Source of the DNA: Tropicibacter naphthalenivorans
GTDB taxonomy: Bacteria > Pseudomonadota > Alphaproteobacteria > Rhodobacterales > Rhodobacteraceae
Assembly (NCBI RefSeq): GCF_900176475.1
Contig: NZ_FWXX01000002.1
Location: 1 to 64,000, forward strand
Direction of reading: 5' to 3'
DNA: 64,000 nucleotides
In this document: piece after piece, positions 37,771-46,758 of the stretch
How positions within the stretch are numbered: position 1 is the first letter of the stretch
How the letters are laid out: each line of letters starts with the position of its first letter
The notes under the pieces: generated by a model
What the model was told of the DNA's origin: nothing
The model's database searches: none
The model's input: the letters and a program-made list of their open reading frames with translations, nothing else
Made by a program: the position numbers and the translations under genes

Positions 37771-38307
37771 TTAACGGCCGTTAGAGGAGACAAAGGTAAC
37801 CTTGCCGAAATCGACGCCCGGCAGCACGTCGCCCACGGTGGCACTGGCCTGCATCATCAGCCCCTGCGAGTTGCTGTCCAGCATCCCAAAGCCGGTCGTC
37901 CACACGGTCGAGGGCGTGTAGATCAGCACCAAAGCCCCCAGCGCGCCGATCAGCAGCCCGCCGGAGTTCTTGCGCTTGCCGCCATTCTTGAACAGGTAGC
38001 GAAAGACGTGCAGCGCCAGCATGACGCCGGACACCGCCAGCAGCACCGCGAGCCCGGCAAAAATCCAGTCGTGATATTGCGCGGGCAGGTTGCCTTGTTT
38101 CAGCGACGCGGCGATGTGGTCACGGTTGTTCGACACCGAAATCACAAGGTAGGCCCAGCCAAAACCCATCAGCGCGGACCCAACCGGACGTTGTGGCGTC
38201 AGATCACGCACAGTCCCGCGCTCTCCCCAGCGATAGAACCGAGGATCGACGGTTTTCACGCGGCGGCGAAAGTCAGTGTGGGTTTGTTTGCGGATCAGAT
38301 GTGCCAT
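37771..38307 (-). CDS. Hypothetical membrane protein
   Basis: A 178-residue protein with three hydrophobic segments (VGSALMGFGWAYLVISVS, IFAGLAVLLAVSGVMLALHVF, GLLIGALGALVLIYTP) and a basic N-terminal cytoplasmic part (MAHLIRKQTHTDFRRRVKT). I recognise no family. The final region after the last segment is probably periplasmic. A consensus CRP-type palindrome lies about 210 bases upstream. Confidence 0.6.
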   Translation of the reverse strand: MAHLIRKQTHTDFRRRVKTVDPRFYRWGERGTVRDLTPQRPVGSALMGFGWAYLVISVSNNRDHIAASLKQGNLPAQYHDWIFAGLAVLLAVSGVMLALHVFRYLFKNGGKRKNSGGLLIGALGALVLIYTPSTVWTTGFGMLDSNSQGLMMQASATVGDVLPGVDFGKVTFVSSNGR

Positions 38308-38548
38308 GCGATTTTTCTAGTAAACGAATTGGGCCAGATTGGGATGAATTGCGGCGAAACTGCCTTAATTAGCAAGCGGATATTACAAATTTTAACCTAT
38401 TGTGCGGGCATCCGAGAGAGGGCGTATCCTTTGGGATAGTTTACCATGCGTTAACTAATGCTCGGACCGCCGTTTGCCCACCTTAACGCGAATCACGGAG
38501 TTGAGAGGCTTCGTGTGACGCAGATCACAGCCACCGGGTGATTTTGGC
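38308..38548. other. Noncoding region upstream of the membrane protein gene
   Basis: About 240 bases without a credible gene. It contains a CRP-type palindrome (38514-38529) and several TTAAC tracts. The leftward membrane protein gene is the only one it can control. Confidence 0.5.
38514..38529. promoter_or_regulatory. CRP-type palindrome TGTGA-N6-TCACA
   Basis: TGTGACGCAGATCACA is a full match to the CRP/FNR-superfamily CRP consensus. It is 206 bases from the start of the 37771-38307 gene, which is far for direct activation, so the site may be accidental. Confidence 0.4.
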
Positions 38549-38583
38549 AGAAAAAACGGGCCGGAAACAGCGCTCCGACCCGT
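38549..38583 (-). terminator. Terminator of the M20 dipeptidase gene
   Basis: ACGGGCCGGA (38556-38565) pairs with TCCGACCCGT (38574-38583) except for a central mismatch. On the minus strand it is followed by TTTTTTCTG. Confidence 0.78.
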
Positions 38584-38609
38584 CTATCTTTCAGAAACTT
38601 AATCCTTGG

Positions 38610-39983
38610 TTAACTTTTGATGGCGTCGAGAATCCGCGCCCAGGACCGGATGCCCTTGTGGAAACTCTCGACGTCGTATTTTTCGTTGGGCGAATGGATC
38701 TGGTCGTCGTCCTTGGCCCAGCCCACCAGCATCGTGTCCATTTCGAGGATCGACTTGAAGTAACCGGCCACCGGGATCGAGCCGCCGCAGCCGGTAAATG
38801 CCGCCTCATGCCCCCATTCCGCGCCCAGCACGCTGCGCGCCTGTTCGAACGCCGGGTGGGTCGTGGTCATCTGGCTGGCAGGCGAGGCGCCGTGTTCCTG
38901 ATAGCTGATTTTCACATCGGCGGGCAGCTGCGCCTCAACCCATGCGCGAAAATTCTTGCGGATCGCGTGCGGGTCTTGCTGGCCAACCAGACGGAAGGAC
39001 ACCTTGGCCGAGGCCTTGGACGGCAACACCGTCTTGAACCCGTCGCCGGTGTAGCCGCCGATGATCCCGTTGATCTCTGCCGTGGGTTGTGACCAGAGCA
39101 TCTCCAGCGGGCTGCGGCCCTTTTCCCCGGCAGGCTGGCTGAGGCCCACATCGCCAAGGAAGGTGCCGTGGTCAAAGTTCAGCGCGTCCCACTGGGCGGC
39201 GATGTCCTCGGGTAGTTCGGGCACGCCGTCGTAGAAATGCGGGATCTGGATGCGGCCCGCGTCGTCGAACAGGTTGCCAAGGATGCGCGTCAGCACCCGG
39301 ATCGGGTTGATCGCCGCGCCGCCGTACATGCCAGAATGCAGGTCTTTGTCGGGACCGGTGAGGGTGATCTCTTCGCCGCACAGGCCGCGCAGCTGGGTCA
39401 TGATCGACGGCACCTTGGACTCGAACAGCCCGGTGTCGCAGATCAGCGCGATGTCCGCTTGGAGTTCGTCTTTGTTGGCCTCAAGGAACGGCACCAAGGA
39501 CGGAGAGCCGCTTTCTTCTTCGCCCTCAAAGAAGAAGGTGATCTTGCAGGGCAGGGTGCCATGCACCTCTTTCCAGGCGCGGCAGGCCTCGATAAAGGTC
39601 ATCAGCTGGCCTTTGTCATCGCTCGCCCCGCGCGCGCGGATGACGCGACCCTTGGGTGTGTCCTCGACGATCGGGTCAAAGGGATCGCGGTCCCAAAGTT
39701 CCAGCGGATCAACGGGTTGCACGTCGTAGTGGCCGTAGAACAGCACATGCGGGCCGTCGCCGTCGACGTGGCCGACCACCATCGGATGCTTCGGCGTTTC
39801 GCGCTTTTCCGCCGGGATGCCAAGGCTGCGCAGATCGCTCACCAGCCAGTCGGCGGCGCGGTCCACGTCGGCCTTGTAGGCGGGATCGGTGGAGATCGAC
39901 GGGATGCGCAGCAGGTCGAGCAGGCGCTCCATCGCGGCGGGCAGGGTTTCGTCGATGCGGGAAAGGACGGGGTCAAGCGACAT
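38610..39983 (-). CDS. M20-family dipeptidase
   Basis: The 457-residue zinc peptidase is in the carnosinase/DapE group. Metal motifs are VLFYGHYDVQPVD (first His and bridging region), ARGASDDKGQL (bridging Asp), FFFEGEEESGSPSL (catalytic Glu pair), and HSPNEKYDVESF near the end. A dimerisation lid domain sits in between. No signal peptide is present. AGGAG lies five bases before the ATG at 39983. The SMR transporter gene is upstream on the same strand. Confidence 0.9.
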   Translation of the reverse strand: MSLDPVLSRIDETLPAAMERLLDLLRIPSISTDPAYKADVDRAADWLVSDLRSLGIPAEKRETPKHPMVVGHVDGDGPHVLFYGHYDVQPVDPLELWDRDPFDPIVEDTPKGRVIRARGASDDKGQLMTFIEACRAWKEVHGTLPCKITFFFEGEEESGSPSLVPFLEANKDELQADIALICDTGLFESKVPSIMTQLRGLCGEEITLTGPDKDLHSGMYGGAAINPIRVLTRILGNLFDDAGRIQIPHFYDGVPELPEDIAAQWDALNFDHGTFLGDVGLSQPAGEKGRSPLEMLWSQPTAEINGIIGGYTGDGFKTVLPSKASAKVSFRLVGQQDPHAIRKNFRAWVEAQLPADVKISYQEHGASPASQMTTTHPAFEQARSVLGAEWGHEAAFTGCGGSIPVAGYFKSILEMDTMLVGWAKDDDQIHSPNEKYDVESFHKGIRSWARILDAIKS

Positions 39984-40046
39984 GGCGGCTCCTGTTCGTG
40001 TTTGGCCTGACCCTAGCACCGCGCCGCGCACTGTCCAGAGCGGGCG

Positions 40047-40382
40047 CTACTGCGTCACCAGAACCACGCCGCCAATGACCAAAGCTGCGCCAGCCAGTTG
40101 CCGCGCGCCCAAGCCTTCGCCGATGTATTGCGCCCAAGCCAGCACCAGCGCGGTTTCGGCGGCGATGATGGCGACATAGACCAGCGAGACGTCAAAGCGC
40201 CGCATCAGCTTGACCTCGGCGATAAAGGCCAGCGCAAAGCCCGCGAGGGTCAGGATGGCCCCCAGGATCGTAGAGGCACCACCCGAGACGGATTTCATGC
40301 CGACGGTGGCCAGCGCATAGCCGACAGCCGTCGCAAGAATAAAGGGAAAGGCCAGACCGGGCGTGCTGGATACAAAAGACAT
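40047..40382 (-). CDS. Small multidrug resistance (SMR/EmrE-like) transporter
   Basis: The 111-residue protein has four membrane helices, the size of SMR transporters (FPFILATAVGYALATVGMKSV; ILGAILTLAGFALAFIAEV; VSLVYVAIIAAETALVLAWA; ARQLAGAALVIGGVVLVTQ). A helix 1 acidic residue typical of EmrE (Glu14) is not obvious; the place has Ala/Thr, so it may be in a divergent branch, and its substrate is unknown. No Shine-Dalgarno sequence is clear. It may share a transcript with the dipeptidase gene, 63 bases further on. Confidence 0.65.
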   Translation of the reverse strand: MSFVSSTPGLAFPFILATAVGYALATVGMKSVSGGASTILGAILTLAGFALAFIAEVKLMRRFDVSLVYVAIIAAETALVLAWAQYIGEGLGARQLAGAALVIGGVVLVTQ

Positions 40383-40567
40383 GGGATGTCCGTTCGGAAC
40401 GGGAAAATGAGCAAAGGGGACGTCAGGTAATCGCTGAGATCACTTTGCGTGGAGGGAGGCGCGCCGGGTAGTCCGGTATTCCACCGTTCACGGATGTGGC
40501 CCCGGATAGGGTTCATGGCCGGGGCAGGCGGGCGACCCAAGGACCGCACGCCATTCATTCAATTTTG
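40383..40567 (-). other. Structured leader region upstream of the SMR transporter
   Basis: 185 bases between the Gly-rich gene and the SMR gene. A 7-bp perfect stem GCCCCGG (40499-40505)/CCGGGGC (40519-40525) encloses a 13-base loop, and smaller CCGG- and CCGT-type stems follow toward the SMR start. The hairpin is not followed by T residues, so it is not a simple terminator. Confidence 0.4.
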
Positions 40568-40882
40568 TTATTTTCGACCGCCTTTAGAGCCGCCACCCTT
40601 GCCGCCGTTTCCGCCATTTCCGCCGCGCGCCGAAGAACCACCCTGAGCGTTGTCCTGTGCGCCGCCCGCGTCATCGGACAGCTTGCCAAAGGCGTTCTGG
40701 GTCATCACACCGCGCATCTCATCCTCGCCCGGTGTGCCGATGCTGCGCGCTTGGTTCGTGTCGTGATACTGCTCCAGCAGGATCGACGTGTCCGTGGTCC
40801 AAGGGTTGGCGTGCCCGGCAAGCGCGGCGCCTGCGGTAAGGGTCATCATGCCGATTGTGCTAAGTGCGAAAAGGGTTTTCAT
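40568..40882 (-). CDS. Secreted small protein with Gly-rich C-terminus
   Basis: A 104-residue protein with signal peptide (MKTLFALSTIGMMTLTAGAALAG) and mature part HANPWTTDTSILLEQYHDTNQ, followed by a low-complexity tail GGSSARGGNGGNGGKGGGSKGGRK. The tail could bind polyanions such as DNA or surface polymers. I do not recognise the family. GGAG lies eight bases upstream of the ATG, and a promoter (TTGCTT-17-TATAGA) is visible at 40920-40948. Confidence 0.6.
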   Translation of the reverse strand: MKTLFALSTIGMMTLTAGAALAGHANPWTTDTSILLEQYHDTNQARSIGTPGEDEMRGVMTQNAFGKLSDDAGGAQDNAQGGSSARGGNGGNGGKGGGSKGGRK

Positions 40883-40919
40883 GGCTTGCGCTCCGTTGTG
40901 ATTTCGTCCACCCGAAGCC

Positions 40920-40948
40920 TCTATATTCCAACTATAAGATATAAGCAA
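40920..40948 (-). promoter_or_regulatory. Sigma-70-type promoter of the Gly-rich protein gene
   Basis: On the minus strand TTGCTT (40948-40943) and TATAGA (40925-40920) are separated by 17 bases, 38 bases before the ATG. Confidence 0.5.
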
Positions 40949-41103
40949 TTGTTTGAGAGTTTGAGTTTTCCGAAAATTCGCATTGAACCCGCCGCGCTCT
41001 GGCGTGATTCTCTGGCCCGTGTTAAATGGCCCTTAAAGGTGTTTCCGATATGCGCCAATGCACCCCCATGCGACCAAAATCGAGGTGTGCGGCATGTACC
41101 TTT
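40949..41103. other. Noncoding stretch upstream of the hemA FNR box
   Basis: About 155 bases of the 371-base gap between the Gly-rich gene and hemA. No gene, hairpin or repeat is visible here; the FNR box and hemA leader follow. Confidence 0.5.
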
Positions 41104-41117
41104 TTGACGTAAATCAA
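41104..41117. promoter_or_regulatory. FNR/FnrL box upstream of hemA
   Basis: TTGAC-GTAA-ATCAA differs from the FNR consensus TTGAT-N4-ATCAA by one base. It lies 137 bases before the hemA start. In Rhodobacter, hemA is known to be activated by FnrL under low oxygen, so function here is likely. Confidence 0.7.
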
Positions 41118-41253
41118 AGATGCGACGGTAAGTCCGCCCCTAAACGGTAGACATAACGGGCTTTGGGCTTTAGTTATTCACGAAATTGAATGCGGACATA
41201 ACCCGCTGTGGCTGCCAAAAATGATCGCGGCCAATAACAGAAGGAGGAGCCCG

Positions 41254-42483
41254 GTGGACTACACCGCGAAACTCGACGAAGCCTTGAACCGCCTGCACGA
41301 AGAGGGCCGTTACCGGACCTTTATCGACATCGAACGCAAGAATGGTCAGTTCCCGCACGCCGTCTGGACCAAGCCCGATGGCAGCGAACAGCCGATCACC
41401 GTGTGGTGTGGCAACGACTATCTTGGCATGGGGCAACACCCCGTCGTGCTCGCGGCCATGCACGAGGCGATCGACGCCACCGGCGCGGGCTCTGGCGGGA
41501 CGCGGAATATTTCGGGCACCACCGTTTACCACAAGGCGCTGGAGGCCGAGCTGGCCGACCTGCACGGCAAAGAGGCGGCGCTGCTGTTCACCTCTGCCTA
41601 TGTGGCCAACGACGCGACTTTGTCGACGCTGCCGAAACTCTTCCCCGGTCTCATTATCTATAGCGACGAGCTGAACCACGCCTCGATGATCGAAGGGGTG
41701 CGCCGCAACGGCGGGGCCAAGCGTATCTTTAAGCACAACGACGTGGCCGATCTGCGCGCCAAGCTCGAGGCCGACGATCCCGCAGCGCCCAAGCTGATCG
41801 CCTTTGAATCGGTTTATTCGATGGACGGCGATTTTGGCCCGATCAAGGAAATCTGCGATCTGGCGGATGAATTCGGCGCGCTGACCTACATCGACGAAGT
41901 GCACGCGGTGGGCATGTACGGCCCGCGCGGCGGCGGCGTGTGCGAACGCGACCGGCTGATGCACCGCATCGACATCATCAACGGCACGCTGGCCAAGGCC
42001 TATGGCGTGATGGGCGGCTACATCGCCGCGTCGGAAAAAATGTGTGACGCTGTGCGGTCTTATGCGCCGGGCTTCATCTTTTCGACCTCGCTGTCGCCGG
42101 CTCTGGCGGCGGGTGCGCGCGCCTCGGTTGCGTTCCTGAAAACGTCCGAGGGGCAAAAGCTGCGCGATCAGCACCAGACGCAGGCCAAGATCCTCAAGAC
42201 CCGTCTGAAAGGTCTGGGGATGCCGATCATCGACCACGGCAGCCACATCGTGCCGGTCATCGTCGGCGATCCGGTCCACACGAAAAAGCTGTCGGATATG
42301 CTGCTCGAGGGCTTTGGCATCTACGTGCAGCCGATCAACTTCCCGACCGTGCCACGTGGCACCGAACGGCTGCGCTTTACGCCGTCTCCGGTGCATGGCC
42401 CCAAGGAGATGGACGCGCTGGTCAGCGGCATGGACCAACTCTGGAGCCACTGTGCGCTGAATCGTGCCGAACTGGCGGGGTAG
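41254..42483 (+). CDS. hemA: 5-aminolevulinate synthase (Shemin pathway)
   Basis: The 409-residue PLP enzyme condenses glycine and succinyl-CoA to 5-aminolevulinate, the first step of tetrapyrrole synthesis in alphaproteobacteria. It matches Rhodobacter HemA almost throughout: [78 protein letters not shown], and [16 protein letters not shown] with the PLP lysine. It starts with GTG at 41254, four bases after AAGGAGGAG; an ATG at 41221 upstream is in frame but not homologous. An FNR box precedes it. Confidence 0.97.
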   Translation: MDYTAKLDEALNRLHEEGRYRTFIDIERKNGQFPHAVWTKPDGSEQPITVWCGNDYLGMGQHPVVLAAMHEAIDATGAGSGGTRNISGTTVYHKALEAELADLHGKEAALLFTSAYVANDATLSTLPKLFPGLIIYSDELNHASMIEGVRRNGGAKRIFKHNDVADLRAKLEADDPAAPKLIAFESVYSMDGDFGPIKEICDLADEFGALTYIDEVHAVGMYGPRGGGVCERDRLMHRIDIINGTLAKAYGVMGGYIAASEKMCDAVRSYAPGFIFSTSLSPALAAGARASVAFLKTSEGQKLRDQHQTQAKILKTRLKGLGMPIIDHGSHIVPVIVGDPVHTKKLSDMLLEGFGIYVQPINFPTVPRGTERLRFTPSPVHGPKEMDALVSGMDQLWSHCALNRAELAG

Positions 42484-42607
42484 CGCCTAGAAAACCTGTC
42501 AAATCCCTTGCCTTGTGTTAATCTGGGCTCAATAACCGGGCGACACGAATCGTGAGCGCCCGGGGATGGGCAGGCACTGGGGCGGACAGGACGATGGGGC
42601 AGACCGT

Positions 42608-44257
42608 ATGATCGGGCGTTACACCCAAGATCAACACGATCATTCTGATTCTAGTCAAAATGGCTACGATGATTTCACCATGAGTCTGGGTGATCTCATG
42701 CGCGGGGAACGTGCGACGCTGGGCAAATCTCTGCTCGACGTGCAGCGCGAATTGCGCATCAAGGCCAGCTATATCGCCGCCATTGAAAACTGCGACCCCG
42801 ACGCCTTTGACACCCCCGGTTTCATCGCCGGTTACGTGCGGTCCTATGCGCGCTACTTGGGCATGGACCCGGACGAAGCCTTTGCCGGGTTCTGCCGCGA
42901 AAGCGGGTTTTCGGTCGCGCATGGTATGTCCTCGCAGGCCTCCGTGGTGCGCAAATCGCCGCTGGCCTCGGACAAGCCGCGCGCCAAGTCGCGCAACCCG
43001 CTGGCCGAGCCGAATTTGCCTTTCGCCCCCAGCAGCGACTCGTTCCTGTCGCGGATCGAACCGGGCGCGGTGGGCTCTTCGCTGGTGCTGGTCGCTCTGA
43101 TCGCGGGGATTGGCTATGGCGGCTGGTCGGTTTTGAAAGAGGTGCAGCGCGTTCAGGTGACCCCGGTGGATCAGACCCCGGTGGTGCTGTCCGAACTGGA
43201 CCCGTTGGATGCGGCTATGGCGCCGCAAGCCCCTGAAATGCCTCAGGATGTTGCCGCGGGTGTGTTTTCGCCGCCGACCTCCGAAGCGTTTGATCGCCTT
43301 TATCGCCCGCAAGCCTTGGACGTGCCGGTCTTGGTGGCGCGGGATGCGCCGATCTCCACCCTCGATCCCGAAAGTGTGGGCGTGTTTAGCCAAGCGCGGG
43401 GCAGCGCCTTGCCGCAGGTGCAGGACAGCTCCTTGGCCGCCGTGGCGCTGGCCGAAGGTTTGGCCGCCCAGCCCGGCGCAACGCCGCCCGCAACGCTGTC
43501 GTCCGGCGTCAGCCTGATCGCGGCGCGCGATGCCTGGGTCGAGGTCACGGACCAGAACGGCAAGGTATTGATCAGCCAGAACATGGCGGCGGGCGATACC
43601 GTTTCGGTCCCGGCCTCTGCGGTTGATCCGCGCCTGATCGTGGGCGAATCCGGCGCGCTGTATTTCAACGTCGATGGCACGGTCTACGGACCGGCGGGCA
43701 AGGCGGGCTATCCCACGTCAAATATTTCCGTGGTTCCGCAAGAGCTTATGGCGCGCTACGCGCCGGTCGACGCGTCCACGGACACCGATTTGCTGACCGC
43801 CATGGTCGCGCAGGGCTTGCAGGCGACACCCACCGCCGATCCCGTTCAGACGGCAGAGGCCGCGCCGGCGCCGATCGCCACGCCGATGATGCCCAAGGTG
43901 CTGGCCGATGCCGCGCCGGGAATCACCGTGGTCGCCACGGCGGAAACCTGGGTCGAGGTCACCGCACCCTCTGGCAAAAAGCTGTTCGCCCAGACTTTGA
44001 AGGCTGGGCAGACCTACCAGGTGCCGCAGACTGACCAGCCGCCGACGATCTTTTCCGGCAACGCGGGCGGCGTTTATTTTGCCGTGAACGGCCAGACCTA
44101 CGGCCCCTACGGGCAAAGCGGTCAATTCGGTCGCAACCTTGCGCTGTCGCCGGATGCGATCACGCAAAAGATGCAGGTCGCCGACCTGCGGCAGAATCAG
44201 ACCTTGGCCAAGGTGGTCGCCGAGCTGAACCTGCAAGCGCAGCGGCCTGGGCAGTAA
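42608..44257 (+). CDS. RodZ-like protein with duplicated DUF4115 domain
   Basis: The protein of about 549 residues has an N-terminal HTH_25 domain (LGDLMRGERATLGKSLLDVQRE, DPDAFDTPGFIAGYVRSYARYLG), a single membrane segment (GSSLVLVALIAGIGYGG) and a long periplasmic part. It carries two copies of the DUF4115 unit (SLIAARDAWVEVTDQNGKVL and GITVVATAETWVEVTAPSGKKL, each with a YFNVDG or YFAVNG-type strand). RodZ links MreB to the membrane and controls rod shape. The usual RodZ has one DUF4115 unit. The ATG at 42566 is an alternative start. ispG follows after 108 bases. Confidence 0.82.
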   Translation: MIGRYTQDQHDHSDSSQNGYDDFTMSLGDLMRGERATLGKSLLDVQRELRIKASYIAAIENCDPDAFDTPGFIAGYVRSYARYLGMDPDEAFAGFCRESGFSVAHGMSSQASVVRKSPLASDKPRAKSRNPLAEPNLPFAPSSDSFLSRIEPGAVGSSLVLVALIAGIGYGGWSVLKEVQRVQVTPVDQTPVVLSELDPLDAAMAPQAPEMPQDVAAGVFSPPTSEAFDRLYRPQALDVPVLVARDAPISTLDPESVGVFSQARGSALPQVQDSSLAAVALAEGLAAQPGATPPATLSSGVSLIAARDAWVEVTDQNGKVLISQNMAAGDTVSVPASAVDPRLIVGESGALYFNVDGTVYGPAGKAGYPTSNISVVPQELMARYAPVDASTDTDLLTAMVAQGLQATPTADPVQTAEAAPAPIATPMMPKVLADAAPGITVVATAETWVEVTAPSGKKLFAQTLKAGQTYQVPQTDQPPTIFSGNAGGVYFAVNGQTYGPYGQSGQFGRNLALSPDAITQKMQVADLRQNQTLAKVVAELNLQAQRPGQ

Positions 44258-44365
44258 ACTCGCGCAAAACAGTGACGATTTGGTGAATTTCAGGACGCCC
44301 CGACTGGAGAAATCCGGCGGGGCGTATTACCTGTCGGGCACCGCTTCCAAAAGGGGAACCTACCG

Positions 44366-45490
44366 ATGAGCCTCAACCACGTCCGCCCTTGGCGCAACAT
44401 CTATCGCCGCAAGTCGCGCCAGATCATGGTGGGCAATGTGCCGGTGGGGGGCGACGCGCCGATCAGCGTGCAGACCATGACGAACACGGTCACCACCGAC
44501 GTCAAGGGCACCATCGCGCAGGTCTTGGCGGCGGCAGAGGCTGGCGCGGACATCGTGCGCGTGTCGGTCCCGGACGAGGCCTCGGCCAAGGCGCTGCGCG
44601 AGATCACCCGCGAAAGCCCGGTGCCGATCGTGGCGGACATCCACTTTCACTACAAACGCGGGATCGAAGCGGCCGAGGCAGGCGCGGCCTGCCTGCGGAT
44701 CAACCCCGGCAACATCGGCTCCGAAGAGCGCGTGCGCGAGGTCATCAAGGCGGCGCGTGACCACAACTGCTCGATCCGCATTGGCGTGAACGCAGGCTCC
44801 TTGGAAAAACACCTGCTGGAGAAATACGGCGAGCCGTGCCCCGAGGCGATGGTCGAAAGCGGTTTGGACCATATCAAGATCCTGGAAGACAACGACTTTC
44901 ACGAGTTCAAGATCAGCGTGAAGGCGTCGGACGTGTTTCTGTCGGCGGCGGCCTACCAAGCGCTGGCCGAAGTGACGGACAAGCCGATCCATCTTGGGAT
45001 CACCGAGGCGGGCGGGCTGACCTCTGGGACGATCAAATCGGCGATTGGGCTGGGCAACCTGCTGTGGATGGGGATTGGCGATACGATCCGCGTGTCGCTG
45101 TCCGCCGATCCAGTCGAAGAGGTCAAGGTCGGCTATGAGATCCTGAAATCGCTGGGGCTGCGGCACCGGGGCGTCAATATCATTTCCTGCCCCAGCTGCG
45201 CGCGTCAGGGGTTTGACGTGATCAAGACCGTGGAAGCGCTGGAAAAGCGGCTGGAACATATCAAGACGCCCATGAGCCTGTCGATCATTGGCTGCGTGGT
45301 GAATGGACCTGGCGAAGCCTTGATGACCGATGTTGGGTTTACCGGCGGCGGCAATGGCGCGGGAATGGTATATCTGGCGGGCAAGCAGAGCCACAAGATG
45401 AGCAACGAGCAGATGGTCGATCACATCGTCGAGCAGGTGGAACAGCGCGCGGCGCAGATCGAAGCGGCAGAGGCCGACGCCGCCGAGTGA
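44366..45490 (+). CDS. ispG: 4-hydroxy-3-methylbut-2-enyl diphosphate synthase (flavodoxin/ferredoxin type)
   Basis: IspG makes HMBPP from MEcPP in the MEP isoprenoid pathway, using a 4Fe-4S cluster. The 374-residue protein has the TIM barrel start ([25 protein letters not shown]) and the C-terminal cluster domain with Cys residues in [13 protein letters not shown] and [19 protein letters not shown] precedes the ATG. It follows the RodZ-like gene in the same direction and ends before a double-hairpin repeat. Confidence 0.95.
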   Translation: MSLNHVRPWRNIYRRKSRQIMVGNVPVGGDAPISVQTMTNTVTTDVKGTIAQVLAAAEAGADIVRVSVPDEASAKALREITRESPVPIVADIHFHYKRGIEAAEAGAACLRINPGNIGSEERVREVIKAARDHNCSIRIGVNAGSLEKHLLEKYGEPCPEAMVESGLDHIKILEDNDFHEFKISVKASDVFLSAAAYQALAEVTDKPIHLGITEAGGLTSGTIKSAIGLGNLLWMGIGDTIRVSLSADPVEEVKVGYEILKSLGLRHRGVNIISCPSCARQGFDVIKTVEALEKRLEHIKTPMSLSIIGCVVNGPGEALMTDVGFTGGGNGAGMVYLAGKQSHKMSNEQMVDHIVEQVEQRAAQIEAAEADAAE

Positions 45491-45502
45491 GGCCCGCGGG
45501 GA

Positions 45503-45550
45503 CCAAATCTTTTTCAAAAGATTTGCAAATTCCTTGGAAGGAATTTGGCC
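45503..45550. repeat. Double-hairpin repeat, copy 1
   Basis: Stem 1 is AAATCTTTT/AAAAGATTT, stem 2 is AAATTCCTT/AAGGAATTT, joined by GC and bounded by CC and GG. It lies between the convergent ispG and thioredoxin-like genes and could serve as a bidirectional terminator. Confidence 0.85.
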
Positions 45551-45552
45551 GC

Positions 45553-45960
45553 TCAGTCCGACAGGTAGCGCGCCAGCACAAAGCTGGGCATGGGCCCGCG
45601 GATCAGCCGGTCTGGCATGACGTAAGACGGCACGATGTCCAGCGTCATGCGGGCCATCAATCTTGCGGTTTCGCCGTCGTCGATGTCCAAAACGTTGACG
45701 GCCACACCTAGCCCCTGCAAGTCGGCCAAGCTCGCGTCACACTCCGGGCAATCCGGGGCGACAAAAACCGCGATTTTTTCGCCCTTCGGGAACAGCAAAG
45801 CCGCGTCCGCCGCGATGCGCGCGAGATCTGCGGCCTTTTCCGCCGCGTAGGGATCAGAGACCTCTGGCGACGACAGCGCATTCAGGCGCTGCCGCAGGTC
45901 TTGGGCCTCGGCCCCCAAAGGAACCGAGGCGAGCAGCGCGAAAGCTGCCAGACGGATCAC
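45553..45960 (-). CDS. Secreted mini thioredoxin-like protein with CPEC motif
   Basis: The 135-residue protein has a signal peptide (MIRLAAFALLASVPLGAEAQ) and a thioredoxin-fold core with the redox pair CPEC in KIAVFVAPDCPECDASLADL and a cis-proline candidate in DIVPSYVM. It is shorter than standard thioredoxins. It overlaps the DsbA-like gene by four bases, so both act in the periplasm and are made together. It may be the reductase or recycling partner of DsbA. Confidence 0.7.
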   Translation of the reverse strand: MIRLAAFALLASVPLGAEAQDLRQRLNALSSPEVSDPYAAEKAADLARIAADAALLFPKGEKIAVFVAPDCPECDASLADLQGLGVAVNVLDIDDGETARLMARMTLDIVPSYVMPDRLIRGPMPSFVLARYLSD

Positions 45961-46736
45961 TCCGCCGCGCGCTCTTGGGCAACGATCTGCTGCATGGCGG
46001 GCAGGGGCGCATAGCCGCGCACCATCTGGTCGCCAAACACAAAGCTCGGCGTACCGTTGATCTGCATCGCCTGCGCCAGCTGGCGGGTGTCGGCGATGCG
46101 GCGCAGCACTTCGTCGCTGTCCATCTCGGCCATGATCGCGTCGACATCCAGACCCAGCGTATCCGCGAGGCGGGTCAGCGGGCCCTTTCCCGGGTTCCCT
46201 TCGAGCGCGATCAGCGCATCATGGACTTGCTTATAGGCCTCGTCGCCGGCGACGATCTGCGTTGCGATGGCAAATTTGGCAGAGATCAGAGACGCGTCCC
46301 CCAGGATCGGGAACTCTTTGATAATCAGGCGGATATTCCCATCCGATGCGATGAGCTCTTCGACTTCGGGCTGCGCCTTGCGGCAGTAGCCACAGCGGTA
46401 GTCCATGAACTCGATCACGGTCACGTCGCCGTCCGGGTTGCCGCCCACCCAAGAGTAGCCGTCGTTCACCAGCGCCTCGTAGTGGTCCTGAACCAGCTGG
46501 TCGTCGGCGGCGGCCGCGGCGTTTTGCTGGCGTTCCTCCAGAACGGCGACGGCCTCCATGATGACTTCGGGGTTTTCCATCAGGTAGGCGCGCACGGCCT
46601 CGCCAAAGGCGGCGCGCTGCGCGTCGCTCATGGTGGCCGGGTCAAAGGCGTCCTGCGCGCTGGCGGCACCGGCCATCAGGCAAAGCGCGGCGGCGGTGGT
46701 GCGCAGACCCGCAAAGGAAGAAAGGGTTTTCAGCAT
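45957..46736 (-). CDS. DsbA/Com1-family disulfide oxidoreductase
   Basis: The 259-residue protein has a signal peptide, a helical N-terminal region (MENPEVIMEAVAVLEERQQN, typical of Com1-like proteins) and a thioredoxin domain with VIEFMDYRCGYCRKAQPEV (CGYC redox motif) and cis-Pro at GTPSFVFGDQMVRGY. It should form disulfides in the periplasm. GGAGAG precedes the ATG at 46736. The mini-thioredoxin gene follows in a four-base overlap. Confidence 0.88.
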   Translation of the reverse strand: MLKTLSSFAGLRTTAAALCLMAGAASAQDAFDPATMSDAQRAAFGEAVRAYLMENPEVIMEAVAVLEERQQNAAAAADDQLVQDHYEALVNDGYSWVGGNPDGDVTVIEFMDYRCGYCRKAQPEVEELIASDGNIRLIIKEFPILGDASLISAKFAIATQIVAGDEAYKQVHDALIALEGNPGKGPLTRLADTLGLDVDAIMAEMDSDEVLRRIADTRQLAQAMQINGTPSFVFGDQMVRGYAPLPAMQQIVAQERAAE

Positions 46737-46758
46737 GGATCTCTCCGTTGGGTTGAAT

